DNA from: Brassica napus
Lineage: Eukaryota > Streptophyta > Magnoliopsida > Brassicales > Brassicaceae
Direction: 5' to 3'
Assembly (NCBI RefSeq): GCF_020379485.1
Contig: NW_026015118.1
Location: forward strand, 1-64,000
Length of the DNA: 64,000 bases
The position numbers and the translations under genes are program-made. Positions within the stretch are counted from its first letter, which is position 1; each line of letters starts with the position of its first letter. The notes below the pieces were generated by a model. That model saw nothing but the letters and a program-made list of their open reading frames with translations, was not told the origin of the DNA and did no database searches. Shown piece by piece: positions 1 through 12,906 of this stretch.

Positions 1-117
1 CATCCCACTCCTATGAGATTTATTCAAATTCCTGGTGATTCTCCATCTCCCACTTTATTTCATCCAAATAAAGCTTCTCACAAATGATTCATCCTGGTTT
101 GATTGAACGACTCAAGT
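1..117 (+). repeat. CentBr-like satellite, partial diverged monomer
   Basis: This is the right part of a satellite monomer of the kind that fills 5,555-24,685, in the same orientation. Compared with the array consensus it has several small indels and substitutions, for example a missing A after CATCCC and missing G residues in CAAATGATTC and GATTGAACGAC. It shows that Cop1-a was inserted into satellite DNA. The junction at about 108-120 is untidy. The 5 bp before the LTR (about TCAAG/AAGTT) only roughly match CGAAG to the right of the element, so the target-site duplication is imperfect or this edge is poorly resolved. Confidence 0.85.
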
Positions 118-602
118 TCTTGAGATGAAGACCAAGGAGGCTGAGACAGTAACTTTAGAGTTTTACTGTGGTAACTTTATTTTAACCACAGTAACTACTT
201 GGGGAAGTTATCTGATGGGATGAGAAGGTAACTTAGTGAAGAGAAGAGAGGAAACTCGACCAAAGAGGATAAGTGAGGTTAAGGAAGGATAAGGGATCAC
301 TTTGACAGCCTGTATGATGCTGGAAAGGAGAAGTTACCTTTATACTAGTGCAAGCATGTGAGAAAGCACAGCCAAGTGATTCAAAAGGAGTTCCAGCCTG
401 TCCTTTGACTACACATGCTTAACCATTTCGAATTTCCTTGTTGCTCTCTCTATTAATACTTGTAAACCTCATCAGTTATTAATTAATGGAGTTTTGAGTC
501 TCTCTCTCTTTATTCTCTCACTAGAATCTCTTAATCTCTTTAATCTTTTCATCTGATTATCCCTGATTGGTTGAATCATGCTCTAATACACAAAAGTGTA
601 TA
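118..602 (+). repeat. Cop1-a 5' LTR
   Basis: It matches 5,070-5,554 over its whole length apart from the first few bases, where TCTTGAG replaces TATTGAG. A W-box core (TTGACT, 405-410) lies about 40 bp upstream of a weak TATA-like TATTAATA (451-458). The R/U5 side ends in GTGTATA immediately before the primer site. The ends are TA...TA rather than the usual TG...CA. Confidence 0.9.
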
Positions 603-620
603 TGGTATCAGAGCCAGGTT
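603..620 (+). other. Primer binding site, tRNA-iMet type
   Basis: TGGTATCAGAGCCAGGTT directly abuts the LTR. It is complementary to the 3' 18 nt of plant initiator methionine tRNA as I know it, which primes minus-strand DNA synthesis in most plant Copia elements. Confidence 0.93.
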
Positions 621-660
621 GCTAAAAAGGGGAGAGTGTGATTTCGTTTTTCATAAAATC

Positions 661-716
661 TGGGTGTTCTTGAGTGTTCTTGAGGGTTCTTGAGTGTTCT
701 TGGTGTTCTTGAGTTC
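661..716 (+). repeat. Leader minisatellite, about 10-bp units
   Basis: Five to six imperfect copies of a unit like GTGTTCTTGA lie between the primer site and the gag start. The same motif occupies the same place in Cop1-b and all Cop2 copies, but not in Cop3 or Cop4. Its role is unknown. A packaging or translation role is only speculation. Confidence 0.8.
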
Positions 717-751
717 TGGTCTTTATTATCTGAGTGGTGTGAGATATTCTG

Positions 752-3700
752 ATGGATTCAAACTATCTCAACATGGAAATGAAGCACAGATCTAGTACAA
801 CCATGGAGCTTGAAGAAGAGAGGGATGGCGATTGGTCAAGATGGGCAAAGAGAGCTTTGGAAAGCTGTGGGTTATGGAGTAGTCATGGAAAGGGGAAACC
901 TTTCATGGAAATGGCTACTGAAGAAGGTCAGACAAGAGGTCTGAAGCTGGGAAATGAAGTTGTTCAAGGAGACACTACAAAGAGTGAGATTGAAGCAACT
1001 TTAGGCAAGTCCAAGCTTGTGAGAGTCGTTGAGGACAGAGGGGTGATCCGCGGCTTGAGACAAGGAGAGGATGAGTGTTATCAGCTTGTGGGAAGGCTGA
1101 GAGAAGTATGGTCGAGCTAGATGTGGTGAAGACACACACATCAAATCCGAGATGTTGTCAAGAAAGGAGGAAGCAAGATGTGATCTTCAGCTTCCTTATG
1201 GAAGAGGTATGTGAGCTTGTTAAATATACTTGTGATGTGTGGGAAATGAACAGGAAGCCAGAAAGATGGAAGGGAGGTACAAGCTGTAAGAGGGGAAGGT
1301 TGAGAAAACTTTCTAAGGAGTGGTTAATGAAGAGAAGGGCATGGAGAAAGGATAGCGAGTCTGAGCACTTAAGTGACAGGATGAGTGTAATCTTGAAGAG
1401 AATCAAGGATGTACTTCAGCAGATGGTTATAGGAGAGTGTTCATACTCAGCTTACATGGGAGAGACAGTAGGAGACAGTGCGGATATGAGAGGAATGGAT
1501 ACCAAGAGGGCAGATGAGTGTGTGACAAAGAAGGAATGGGATGAGTTGGTTAAGCATGTGTATGCTTTGGCTACGACCCGGAGTCTGGGTGCTCCTGCCA
1601 AAGCATCCACATCTAAACCCATCATCATTGACTCTGGAGCAACACACCACATGATCAGTGACAAGAGACTAATCAGTGAGGTTAAAGCAGCAACAGGGAG
1701 TGTCATGATAGCCAATGGTACCAGGATCCCAATAGAAGGAGTGGGAAACCTCAAGCTGTTTGAGAAGAACTCCACTGCCTTCTACCTACCTCAGTTTACA
1801 TCCAATCTAATCTCAGTTAAGAAGGCTACAGTTGATCTGGATTGTCAAGTGGTTTTCAGACCAAATGAAGTTGAGTTCCAGGATTTGAAGACTGGAAGGG
1901 TTATTGGCAGAGGAGACAGCAAGCATCAGCTCTATCATCTCCAAACAACTGAGGCGCCTAGTCCTGTGGAGTCTGTGTGTTTAAGCAGCACAACGGATAG
2001 GTGTGATAATCTCACATGGCATGCAAGGCTGGGACATCCTCATGCCAAGGCAATTGAACTGATTCTACCAAGTATGGCGTTCAATCACTTGGAGTGTGAA
2101 GCTTGTATACTTGGAAAGCACTGTAGGACTGTCTTCCCAACATCAGAAACCAGATATGAGAATTGCTTTGATCTGGTGCATTCAGACGTGTGGACAGCTC
2201 CCTGTATGTCTAGAGACAGCCATAAGTACTTTGTGACTTTCATTGATGAGAAGTCCAAGTACACATGGATCACCATGATTCCCTCCAAAGACAGAGTCCT
2301 AGAAGCCTTCATGAACTTCCAAGCATATGTTACTAATCAGTACAATGCCACTGTGAAGATTCTGAGGTCTGATAATGGAGGAGAATACACTAGCAATGCT
2401 TTCAAGAGTCATCTTGCAAAGCATGGGATTGTGCAACAAACTAGCTGTCCTTACACACCACAACAAAATGGGGTGGCTGAGAGGAAGAACAGACATTTGA
2501 TGGAGGTTGCGAGATCAATCATGTTCCACATGAATGTCCCTAAGAGGTTTTGGAGTGATGCTGTTCAGACTGCTTGCTATCTCATCAATAGAGTGCCAAC
2601 CCGTGTCTTGAAGAAACTGTCTCCCTTTGAAGTATTGAACAAGGCCAAGCCACACATTGATCATTTGAGAGTCTTTGGGTGCTTATGTTATGTGATGATT
2701 CCCGGAGAAAGAAGGAACAAGCTAGAAGCAAAGAGTACTAAAGCTATGTTCATTGGGTACTCAATCACTCAGAAAGGCTACAAATGTTATGATCCAATAA
2801 CTAGGAGGGTTATGGTATCTAGAGAAGTGAAGTTTGTTGAGTCTAAAGGGTATTATGAGGAGAAGAAATGGGAAGACCTAGAGGATCTGTCCCGAGCTCC
2901 ATCAGAGAAGGCAACAACATTGAGAGTGTTGTTGGAGAGGCTAGGGATAGGATTATCCCAAGATCAGGAACCAGGAAGAACCGGACCTTCTAATCAAACT
3001 GGAGAAGCTGGAGGAACAACCCCTCTTGATCATGAGAGGGGGAATGGATCTGAATCAGGGGAGCAGGAGCATAACCAAGAGGATTCAGGTCAGCATGATC
3101 AGGAGGAGACACAGGAAGTAGAGAGTGAAGCTCAGTCAGGTGGAAATGAGCAGGGAGAACCTACTGGTTTAAGAGAGGAAGCACAAGAGAATGTTCAGGC
3201 TGAAGAACAGGTTGAGACCTTGCGGAGGAGCACAAGGATAAGGAGGGATCCTTCCAACTGGGTAAACACGAGAGTGTACTACAATGCCCAGGCTGTGGAG
3301 CATCCCTCTCAAGCCGTGTGTTCCTTTGCAGAGTTTCCAGAAGAGCACATGGTGTTTATGTGTAACTTGGATGAGAATGAGATACCAAGATCTTATGAAG
3401 AAGCTATGAAGCACAAGGTTTGGAGAGATTCAGTAGGAGATGAAAGGGATGCAATGATCAGGAATGATACTTGGTATGAGAGTGAGTTACCTAAAGGGAA
3501 GAAGGCAGTTTCAAGCAGATGGATCTTCACCATCAAGTACCTTGCAAATGGGGAGATAGATAGGCGCAAGACTAGGCTGGTTGCAAGAGGATTTACACAG
3601 ACTTATGGGGAAGATTACATTGATACTTTTGCACCAGTGGCCAAGCTTCACACAATTCGAATTGTGTTATCTATTGCAACAAACTTGGAGTGGGATTTGT

Positions 3701-4927
3701 GGCAAATGGATGTGAAGAATGCTTTCTTGCAAGGTGAACTTGAAGATGAAGTATACATGCATCCACCTCCTGGTCTTGAGCATCTAGTAAAGCCAGGGAA
3801 TGTTTTGAGATTGAAGAAGGCTATATATGGGCTGAAGCAGTCTCCTAGAGCTTGGTACAGAAAGCTGAGTACAACTCTCAATGGGAGAGGGTTCAGGAAG
3901 TCTGAACTAGATCATACACTCTTCACACTGGTTGGACCATCAGGGATCATTGTGATTTTAGTGTATGTGGATGATTTGATTATCACAGGGAGTGATAAGG
4001 CTGGGATTAAAGCCACTAAAGAGTTTCTCAAGTCTGTGTTTGATATTAAAGACTTGGGAGAGATGAAGTATTTTTGGGGATTGAGATATGCAGATCTAAG
4101 GAGGGTTTGTTTATGTCTCAAAGGAAGTATACTATGGATATGCTGAAGGAGACTGATGTGCTTGGAGGAAGATAGCTAAGACACCTCTTGAGGAAGGGTA
4201 TAAGGTCTTGCGTGAGGGGGAGGTTGAAGAGAACCAGTTGTTTGAGGATGCTAAGCTGTATAGGAGGATGGTGGGTAAGCTGATCTACTTGACTATCACC
4301 AGACCTGATATATGCTTTGCTGTGAATCAAGTGAGCCAACATATGCAGGCGCCAAAGGTACATCACTGGAAGATGGTTGATAGGATACTGAGGTATTTGA
4401 GTGGCTCACATGGACAAGGAGTTTGGATGGGTTGCAATGGCAGTACAGAAGTGGTTGGGTATTGTGATGCTGATTGGGCAGGAGATAGAGTGGACAGGAG
4501 ATCAACTACTGGGTATTGTACATTCATTGGAGGGAACTGGTTACTTGGAAGAGTAAGAAGCAGAAGGTTATCTCCTGTTCAAGTGCTGAAGCTGAGTATA
4601 GAGCTATGTTGAAGCTTACAAATGAGTTGGTGTGGATCAAGGGGATCTTGAAGCACTTGGAGATTGAGCAGGCCACCCTATGACAATGCATTGTGACAAT
4701 CAAGCAGCTATCCACATTGCCTCCAACTCAGTGTTTCATGAGAGAAAAAGCACATAGAGGTGGATTGTCATAAGGTGAGGCAGATGATCATCTTAGGAGT
4801 GATTCTGCCATGTTATACAAGAAGTGAAGATCAGCTTGCAGATGTGTTTACTAAGGCAGCGAGATTGAAGACAATGGAGTCCATACTATCAAGGCTTGGA
4901 CTCATTGATCTTACTCCTAGGAGCTGA
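752..4927 (+). pseudogene. Cop1-a gag-pol, six single-base deletions
   Basis: The reading frame starts at an MDS start shared with Cop3 and Cop4 and ends at TGA 4,925-4,927. Visible parts are a short Gag with no CCHC zinc knuckle, the protease DSGA motif (about 1,629), integrase HHCC and DDE residues (about 2,186, 2,370 and 2,477), reverse transcriptase YVDD (3,964-3,975) and RNase H. One-base deletions occur near 1,113, 4,071-4,075, 4,166, 4,537, 4,672 and 4,747. The longest open piece therefore runs from about 1,115 to 4,146. The region is 4,176 nt. Adding six bases gives 4,182 nt, a whole number of codons for about 1,393 residues. Five deletions lie within 680 bp, which may point to consensus errors rather than decay. 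Confidence 0.9.
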
Positions 4928-4949
4928 GCCCCTTAACCATGGAGTCTCC

Positions 4950-5016
4950 ACTCTTTTTCCCTCATCAAGGTTTTATCCCAATGGGTTTTACTTGGTGAGG
5001 TTTTTAATGAGGGAGG
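4950..5016 (+). other. Conserved Copia 3' UTR block
   Basis: This block, with core CCCAATGGG flanked by ACTCTTTTTCCCTC and TTTTTAATGAGG, recurs in every Copia element in the window at the same place between the stop codon and the polypurine tract. The CCCAATGGG core is a near palindrome with CAAGG/CTTGG arms. Similar blocks are known to me from many plant Copia elements. Function unknown. Confidence 0.75.
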
Positions 5017-5054
5017 TCTTCATGGTTTCCAAGCTTGACTTGTTCTACATGGTC

Positions 5055-5069
5055 AAGCTTGAGGGGGAG
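5055..5069 (+). other. Polypurine tract
   Basis: AAGCTTGAGGGGGAG ends exactly where the 3' LTR starts. It would prime plus-strand DNA synthesis. Confidence 0.88.
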
Positions 5070-5554
5070 TATTGAGATGAAGACCAAGGAGGCTGAGACA
5101 GTAACTTTAGAGTTTTACTGTGGTAACTTTATTTTAACCACAGTAACTACTTGGGGAAGTTATCTGATGGGATGAGAAGGTAACTTAGTGAAGAGAAGAG
5201 AGGAAACTCGACCAAAGAGGATAAGTGAGGTTAAGGAAGGATAAGGGATCACTTTGACAGCCTGTATGATGCTGGAAAGGAGAAGTTACCTTTATACTAG
5301 TGCAAGCATGTGAGAAAGCACAGCCAAGTGATTCAAAAGGAGTTCCAGCCTGTCCTTTGACTACACATGCTTAACCATTTCGAATTTCCTTGTTGCTCTC
5401 TCTATTAATACTTGTAAACCTCATCAGTTATTAATTAATGGAGTTTTGAGTCTCTCTCTCTTTATTCTCTCACTAGAATCTCTTAATCTCTTTAATCTTT
5501 TCATCTGATTATCCCTGATTGGTTGAATCATGCTCTAATACACAAAAGTGTATA
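5070..5554 (+). repeat. Cop1-a 3' LTR
   Basis: A 485-bp LTR with canonical start TATTGAGATG and end GTGTATA, identical by eye to the 5' copy after the first few bases. The flank CGAAG starts the satellite array and is the right-hand target-site candidate. Confidence 0.92.
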
Positions 5555-8500
5555 CGAAGAAGCTGTGCTATTCCCAAACTGGGAAACTGGAAGCACCTGA
5601 TTTGAAAGTGGGATAACTTCTTCATCCCAACTCCTATGAGATTTATTCAACTTCCTGGTGATTCTCCACCACTTTATGTATCCAAATCAAGCTTCTCACA
5701 AAGTGATTCATCCTGGTTTGATTGGAACGACGAAGAAGCTGTGCTATTCCCAAACTGGGAAACTGGAATCACCTGATTTGAAAGTGGGATAACTTCTTCA
5801 TCCCAACTCCTATGAGATTTATTCAACTTCCTGGTGATTCTCCACCACTTTATGTATCCAAATCAAGCTTCTCACAAAGTGATTCATCCTGGTTTGATTG
5901 GAACGACGAAGAAGCTGTGCTATTCCCAAACTGGGAAACTGGAATCACCTGATTTGAAAGTGGGATAACTTCTTCATCCCAACTCCTATGAGATTTATTC
6001 AACTTCCTGGTGATTCTCCACCACTTTATGTATCCAAATCAAGCTTCTCACAAAGTGATTCATCCTGGTTTGATTGGAACGACGAAGAAGCTGTGCTATT
6101 CCCAAACTGGGAAACTGGAATCACCTGATTTGAAAGTGGGATAACTTCTTCATGCCAACTCCTATGAGATTTATTCAACTTCCTGGTGATTCTCCACCAC
6201 TTTATGTATCCAAATCAAGCTTCTCACAAAGTGATTCATCCTGGTTTGATTGGAACGACGAAGAAGCTGTGCTATTCCCAAACTGGGAAACTGGAATCAC
6301 CTGATTTGAAAGTGGGATAACTTCTTCATCCCAACTCCTATGAGATTTATTCAACTTCCTGGTGATTCTCCACCACTTTATGTATCCAAATCAAGCTTCT
6401 CACAAAGTGATTCATCCTGGTTTGATTGGAACGACGAAGAAGCTGTGCTATTCCCAAACTGGGAAACTGGAATCACCTGATTTGAAAGTGGGATAACTTC
6501 TTCATCCCAACTCCTATGAGATTTATTCAACTTCCTGGTGATTCTCCACCACTTTATGTATCCAAATCAAGCTTCTCACAAAGTGATTCATCCTGGTTTG
6601 ATTGGAACGACGAAGAAGCTGTGCTATTCCCAAACTGGGAAACTGGAATCACCTGATTTGAAAGTGGGATAACTTCTTCATCCCAACTCCTATGAGATTT
6701 ATTCAACTTCCTGGTGATTCTCCACCACTTTATGTATCCAAATCAAGCTTCTCACAAAGTGATTCATCCTGGTTTGATTGGAACGACGAAGAAGCTGTGC
6801 TATTCCCAAACTGGGAAACTGGAATCACCTGATTTGAAAGTGGGATAACTTCTTCATCCCAACTCCTATGAGATTTATTCAACTTCCTGGTGATTCTCCA
6901 CCACTTTATGTATCCAAATCAAGCTTCTCACAAAGTGATTCATCCTGGTTTGATTGGAACGACGAAGAAGCTGTGCTATTCCCAAACTGGGAAACTGGAA
7001 TCACCTGATTTGAAAGTGGGATAACTTCTTCATGCCAACTCCTATGAGATTTATTCAACTTCCTGGTGATTCTCCACCACTTTATGTATCCAAATCAAGC
7101 TTCTCACAAAGTGATTCATCCTGGTTTGATTGGAACGACGAAGAAGCTGTGCTATTCCCAAACTGGGAAACTGGAATCACCTGATTTGAAAGTGGGATAA
7201 CTTCTTCATCCCAACTCCTATGAGATTTATTCAACTTCCTGGTGATTCTCCACCACTTTATGTATCCAAATCAAGCTTCTCACAAAGTGATTCATCCTGG
7301 TTTGATTGGAACGACGAAGAAGCTGTGCTATTCCCAAACTGGGAAACTGGAATCACCTGATTTGAAAGTGGGATAACTTCTTCATCCCAACTCCTATGAG
7401 ATTTATTCAACTTCCTGGTGATTCTCCACCACTTTATGTATCCAAATCAAGCTTCTCACAAAGTGATTCATCCTGGTTTGATTGGAACGACGAAGAAGCT
7501 GTGCTATTCCCAAACTGGGAAACTGGAATCACCTGATTTGAAAGTGGGATAACTTCTTCATCCCAACTCCTATGAGATTTATTCAACTTCCTGGTGATTC
7601 TCCACCACTTTATGTATCCAAATCAAGCTTCTCACAAAGTGATTCATCCTGGTTTGATTGGAACGACGAAGAAGCTGTGCTATTCCCAAACTGGGAAACT
7701 GGAATCACCTGATTTGAAAGTGGGATAACTTCTTCATCCCAACTCCTATGAGATTTATTCAACTTCCTGGTGATTCTCCACCACTTTATGTATCCAAATC
7801 AAGCTTCTCACAAAGTGATTCATCCTGGTTTGATTGGAACGACGAAGAAGCTGTGCTATTCCCAAACTGGGAAACTGGAATCACCTGATTTGAAAGTGGG
7901 ATAACTTCTTCATCCCAACTCCTATGAGATTTATTCAACTTCCTGGTGATTCTCCACCACTTTATGTATCCAAATCAAGCTTCTCACAAAGTGATTCATC
8001 CTGGTTTGATTGGAACGACGAAGAAGCTGTGCTATTCCCAAACTGGGAAACTGGAATCACCTGATTTGAAAGTGGGATAACTTCTTCATCCAACTCCTAT
8101 GAGATTTATTCAACTTCCTGGTGATTCTCCACCACTTTATGTATCCAAATCAAGCTTCTCACAAAGTGATTCATCCTGGTTTGATTGGAACGACGAAGAA
8201 GCTGTGCTATTCCCAAACTGGGAAACTGGAATCACCTGATTTGAAAGTGGGATAACTTCTTCATCCCAACTCCTATGAGATTTATTCAACTTCCTGGTGA
8301 TTCTCCACCACTTTATGTATCCAAATCAAGCTTCTTACAAAGTGATTCATCCTGGTTTGATTGGAACGACGAAGAAGCTGTGCTATTCCCAAACTGGGAA
8401 ACTGGAATCACCTGATTTGAAAGTGGGATAACTTCTTCATCCCAACTCCTATGAGATTTATTCAACTTCCTGGTGATTCTCCACCACTTTATGTATCCAA

Positions 8501-11500
8501 ATCAAGCTTCTCACAAAGTGATTCATCCTGGTTTGATTGGAACGACGAAGAAGCTGTGCTATTCCCAAACTGGGAAACTGGAATCACCTGATTTGAAAGT
8601 GGGATAACTTCTTCATCCCAACTCCTATGAGATTTATTCAACTTCCTGGTGATTCTCCACCACTTTATGTATCCAAATCAAGCTTCTTACAAAGTGATTC
8701 ATCCTGGTTTGATTGGAACGACGAAGAAGCTGTGCTATTCCCAAACTGGGAAACTGGAATCACCTGATTTGAAAGTGGGATAACTTCTTCATCCCAACTC
8801 CTATGAGATTTATTCAACTTCCTGGTGATTCTCCACCACTTTATGTATCCAAATCAAGCTTCTCACAAAGTGATTCATCCTGGTTTGATTGGAACGACGA
8901 AGAAGCTGTCCTATTCCCAAACTGGGAAACTGGAATCACCTGATTTGAAAGTGGGATAACTTCTTCATCCCAACTCCTATGAGATTTATTCAACTTCCTG
9001 GTGATTCTCCACCACTTTATGTATCCAAATCAAGCTTCTCACAAAGTGATTCATCCTGGTTTGATTGGAACGACGAAGAAGCTGTGCTATTCCCAAACTG
9101 GGAAACTGGAATCACCTGATTTGAAAGTGGGATAACTTCTTCATCCCAACTCCTATGAGATTTATTCAACTTCCTGGTGATTCTCCACCACTTTATGTAT
9201 CCAAATCAAGCTTCTCACAAAGTGATTCATCCTGGTTTGATTGGAACGACGAAGAAGCTGTGCTATTCCCAAACTGGGAAACTGGAATCACCTGATTTGA
9301 AAGTGGGATAACTTCTTCATGCCAACTCCTATGAGATTTATTCAACTTCCTGGTGATTCTCCACCACTTTATGTATCCAAATCAAGCTTCTCACAAAGTG
9401 ATTCATCCTGGTTTGATTGGAACGACGAAGAAGCTGTGCTATTCCCAAACTGGGAAACTGGAATCACCTGATTTGAAAGTGGGATAACTTCTTCATCCCA
9501 ACTCCTATGAGATTTATTCAACTTCCTGGTGATTCTCCACCACTTTATGTATCCAAATCAAGCTTCTCACAAAGTGATTCATCCTGGTTTGATTGGAACG
9601 ACGAAGAAGCTGTGCTATTCCCAAACTGGGAAACTGGAATCACCTGATTTGAAAGTGGGATAACTTCTTCATCCCAACTCCTATGAGATTTATTCAACTT
9701 CCTGGTGATTCTCCACCACTTTATGTATCCAAATCAAGCTTCTCACAAAGTGATTCATCCTGGTTTGATTGGAACGACGAAGAAGCTGTGCTATTCCCAA
9801 ACTGGGAAACTGGAATCACCTGATTTGAAAGTGGGATAACTTCTTCATCCCAACTCCTATGAGATTTATTCAACTTCCTGGTGATTCTCCACCACTTTAT
9901 GTATCCAAATCAAGCTTCTCACAAAGTGATTCATCCTGGTTTGATTGGAACGACGAAGAAGCTGTGCTATTCCCAAACTGGGAAACTGGAATCACCTGAT
10001 TTGAAAGTGGGATAACTTCTTCATCCCAACTCCTATGAGATTTATTCAACTTCCTGGTGATTCTCCACCACTTTATGTATCCAAATCAAGCTTCTCACAA
10101 AGTGATTCATCCTGGTTTGATTGGAACGACGAAGAAGCTGTGCTATTCCCAAACTGGGAAACTGGAATCACCTGATTTGAAAGTGGGATAACTTCTTCAT
10201 CCCAACTCCTATGAGATTTATTCAACTTCCTGGTGATTCTCCACCACTTTATGTATCCAAATCAAGCTTCTCACAAAGTGATTCATCCTGGTTTGATTGG
10301 AACGACGAAGAAGCTGTGCTATTCCCAAACTGGGAAACTGGAATCACCTGATTTGAAAGTGGGATAACTTCTTCATGCCAACTCCTATGAGATTTATTCA
10401 ACTTCCTGGTGATTCTCCACCACTTTATGTATCCAAATCAAGCTTCTCACAAAGTGATTCATCCTGGTTTGATTGGAACGACGAAGAAGCTGTGCTATTC
10501 CCAAACTGGGAAACTGGAATCACCTGATTTGAAAGTGGGATAACTTCTTCATCCCAACTCCTATGAGATTTATTCAACTTCCTGGTGATTCTCCACCACT
10601 TTATGTATCCAAATCAAGCTTCTCACAAAGTGATTCATCCTGGTTTGATTGGAACGACGAAGAAGCTGTGCTATTCCCAAACTGGGAAACTGGAATCACC
10701 TGATTTGAAAGTGGGATAACTTCTTCATCCCAACTCCTATGAGATTTATTCAACTTCCTGGTGATTCTCCACCACTTTATGTATCCAAATCAAGCTTCTT
10801 ACAAAGTGATTCATCCTGGTTTGATTGGAACGACGAAGAAGCTGTGCTATTCCCAAACTGGGAAACTGGAATCACCTGATTTGAAAGTGGGATAACTTCT
10901 TCATCCCAACTCCTATGAGATTTATTCAACTTCCTGGTGATTCTCCACCACTTTATGTATCCAAATCAAGCTTCTCACAAAGTGATTCATCCTGGTTTGA
11001 TTGGAACGACGAAGAAGCTGTGCTATTCCCAAACTGGGAAACTGGAATCACCTGATTTGAAAGTGGGATAACTTCTTCATCCCAACTCCTATGAGATTTA
11101 TTCAACTTCCTGGTGATTCTCCACCACTTTATGTATCCAAATCAAGCTTCTCACAAAGTGATTCATCCTGGTTTGATTGGAACGACGAAGAAGCTGTGCT
11201 ATTCCCAAACTGGGAAACTGGAATCACCTGATTTGAAAGTGGGATAACTTCTTCATCCCAACTCCTATGAGATTTATTCAACTTCCTGGTGATTCTCCAC
11301 CACTTTATGTATCCAAATCAAGCTTCTCACAAAGTGATTCATCCTGGTTTGATTGGAACGACGAAGAAGCTGTGCTATTCCCAAACTGGGAAACTGGAAT
11401 CACCTGATTTGAAAGTGGGATAACTTCTTCATGCCAACTCCTATGAGATTTATTCAACTTCCTGGTGATTCTCCACCACTTTATGTATCCAAATCAAGCT

Positions 11501-12906
11501 TCTCACAAAGTGATTCATCCTGGTTTGATTGGAACGACGAAGAAGCTGTGCTATTCCCAAACTGGGAAACTGGAATCACCTGATTTGAAAGTGGGATAAC
11601 TTCTTCATCCCAACTCCTATGAGATTTATTCAACTTCCTGGTGATTCTCCACCACTTTATGTATCCAAATCAAGCTTCTCACAAAGTGATTCATCCTGGT
11701 TTGATTGGAACGACGAAGAAGCTGTGCTATTCCCAAACTGGGAAACTGGAATCACCTGATTTGAAAGTGGGATAACTTCTTCATCCCAACTCCTATGAGA
11801 TTTATTCAACTTCCTGGTGATTCTCCACCACTTTATGTATCCAAATCAAGCTTCTCACAAAGTGATTCATCCTGGTTTGATTGGAACGACGAAGAAGCTG
11901 TGCTATTCCCAAACTGGGAAACTGGAATCACCTGATTTGAAAGTGGGATAACTTCTTCATCCCAACTCCTATGAGATTTATTCAACTTCCTGGTGATTCT
12001 CCACCACTTTATGTATCCAAATCAAGCTTCTCACAAAGTGATTCATCCTGGTTTGATTGGAACGACGAAGAAGCTGTGCTATTCCCAAACTGGGAAACTG
12101 GAATCACCTGATTTGAAAGTGGGATAACTTCTTCATCCCAACTCCTATGAGATTTATTCAACTTCCTGGTGATTCTCCACCACTTTATGTATCCAAATCA
12201 AGCTTCTCACAAAGTGATTCATCCTGGTTTGATTGGAACGACGAAGAAGCTGTGCTATTCCCAAACTGGGAAACTGGAATCACCTGATTTGAAAGTGGGA
12301 TAACTTCTTCATCCCAACTCCTATGAGATTTATTCAACTTCCTGGTGATTCTCCACCACTTTATGTATCCAAATCAAGCTTCTCACAAAGTGATTCATCC
12401 TGGTTTGATTGGAACGACGAAGAAGCTGTGCTATTCCCAAACTGGGAAACTGGAATCACCTGATTTGAAAGTGGGATAACTTCTTCATCCCAACTCCTAT
12501 GAGATTTATTCAACTTCCTGGTGATTCTCCACCACTTTATGTATCCAAATCAAGCTTCTCACAAAGTGATTCATCCTGGTTTGATTGGAACGACGAAGAA
12601 GCTGTGCTATTCCCAAACTGGGAAACTGGAATCACCTGATTTGAAAGTGGGATAACTTCTTCATCCCAACTCCTATGAGATTTATTCAACTTCCTGGTGA
12701 TTCTCCACCACTTTATGTATCCAAATCAAGCTTCTCACAAAGTGATTCATCCTGGTTTGATTGGAACGACGAAGAAGCTGTGCTATTCCCAAACTGGGAA
12801 ACTGGAATCACCTGATTTGAAAGTGGGATAACTTCTTCATCCCAACTCCTATGAGATTTATTCAACTTCCTGGTGATTCTCCACCACTTTATGTATCCAA
12901 ATCAAG

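Larger units (their letters stand above)
118..5554 (+). mobile_element. Cop1-a, Ty1/Copia LTR retrotransposon, LTRs identical, gag-pol frameshifted
   Basis: A structurally complete Copia-type element: 485-bp LTRs at both ends, an initiator-Met tRNA primer site directly after the 5' LTR, one long gag-pol region, a conserved 3' UTR block and a polypurine tract directly before the 3' LTR. The two LTRs look identical by eye, so insertion is recent. The order protease, integrase, reverse transcriptase, RNase H defines Copia (Pseudoviridae-type) rather than Gypsy. It sits in CentBr-like satellite. The coding region has six 1-bp deletions relative to its sister copy and relatives, so it is not autonomous as assembled. 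Lineage may be Ale-like, but that is a guess without a domain database search. Confidence 0.93.

Noticed and set aside
603..620. tRNA gene
   Set aside because: It is only the 18-nt primer site complementary to the tRNA 3' end. No cloverleaf is present.
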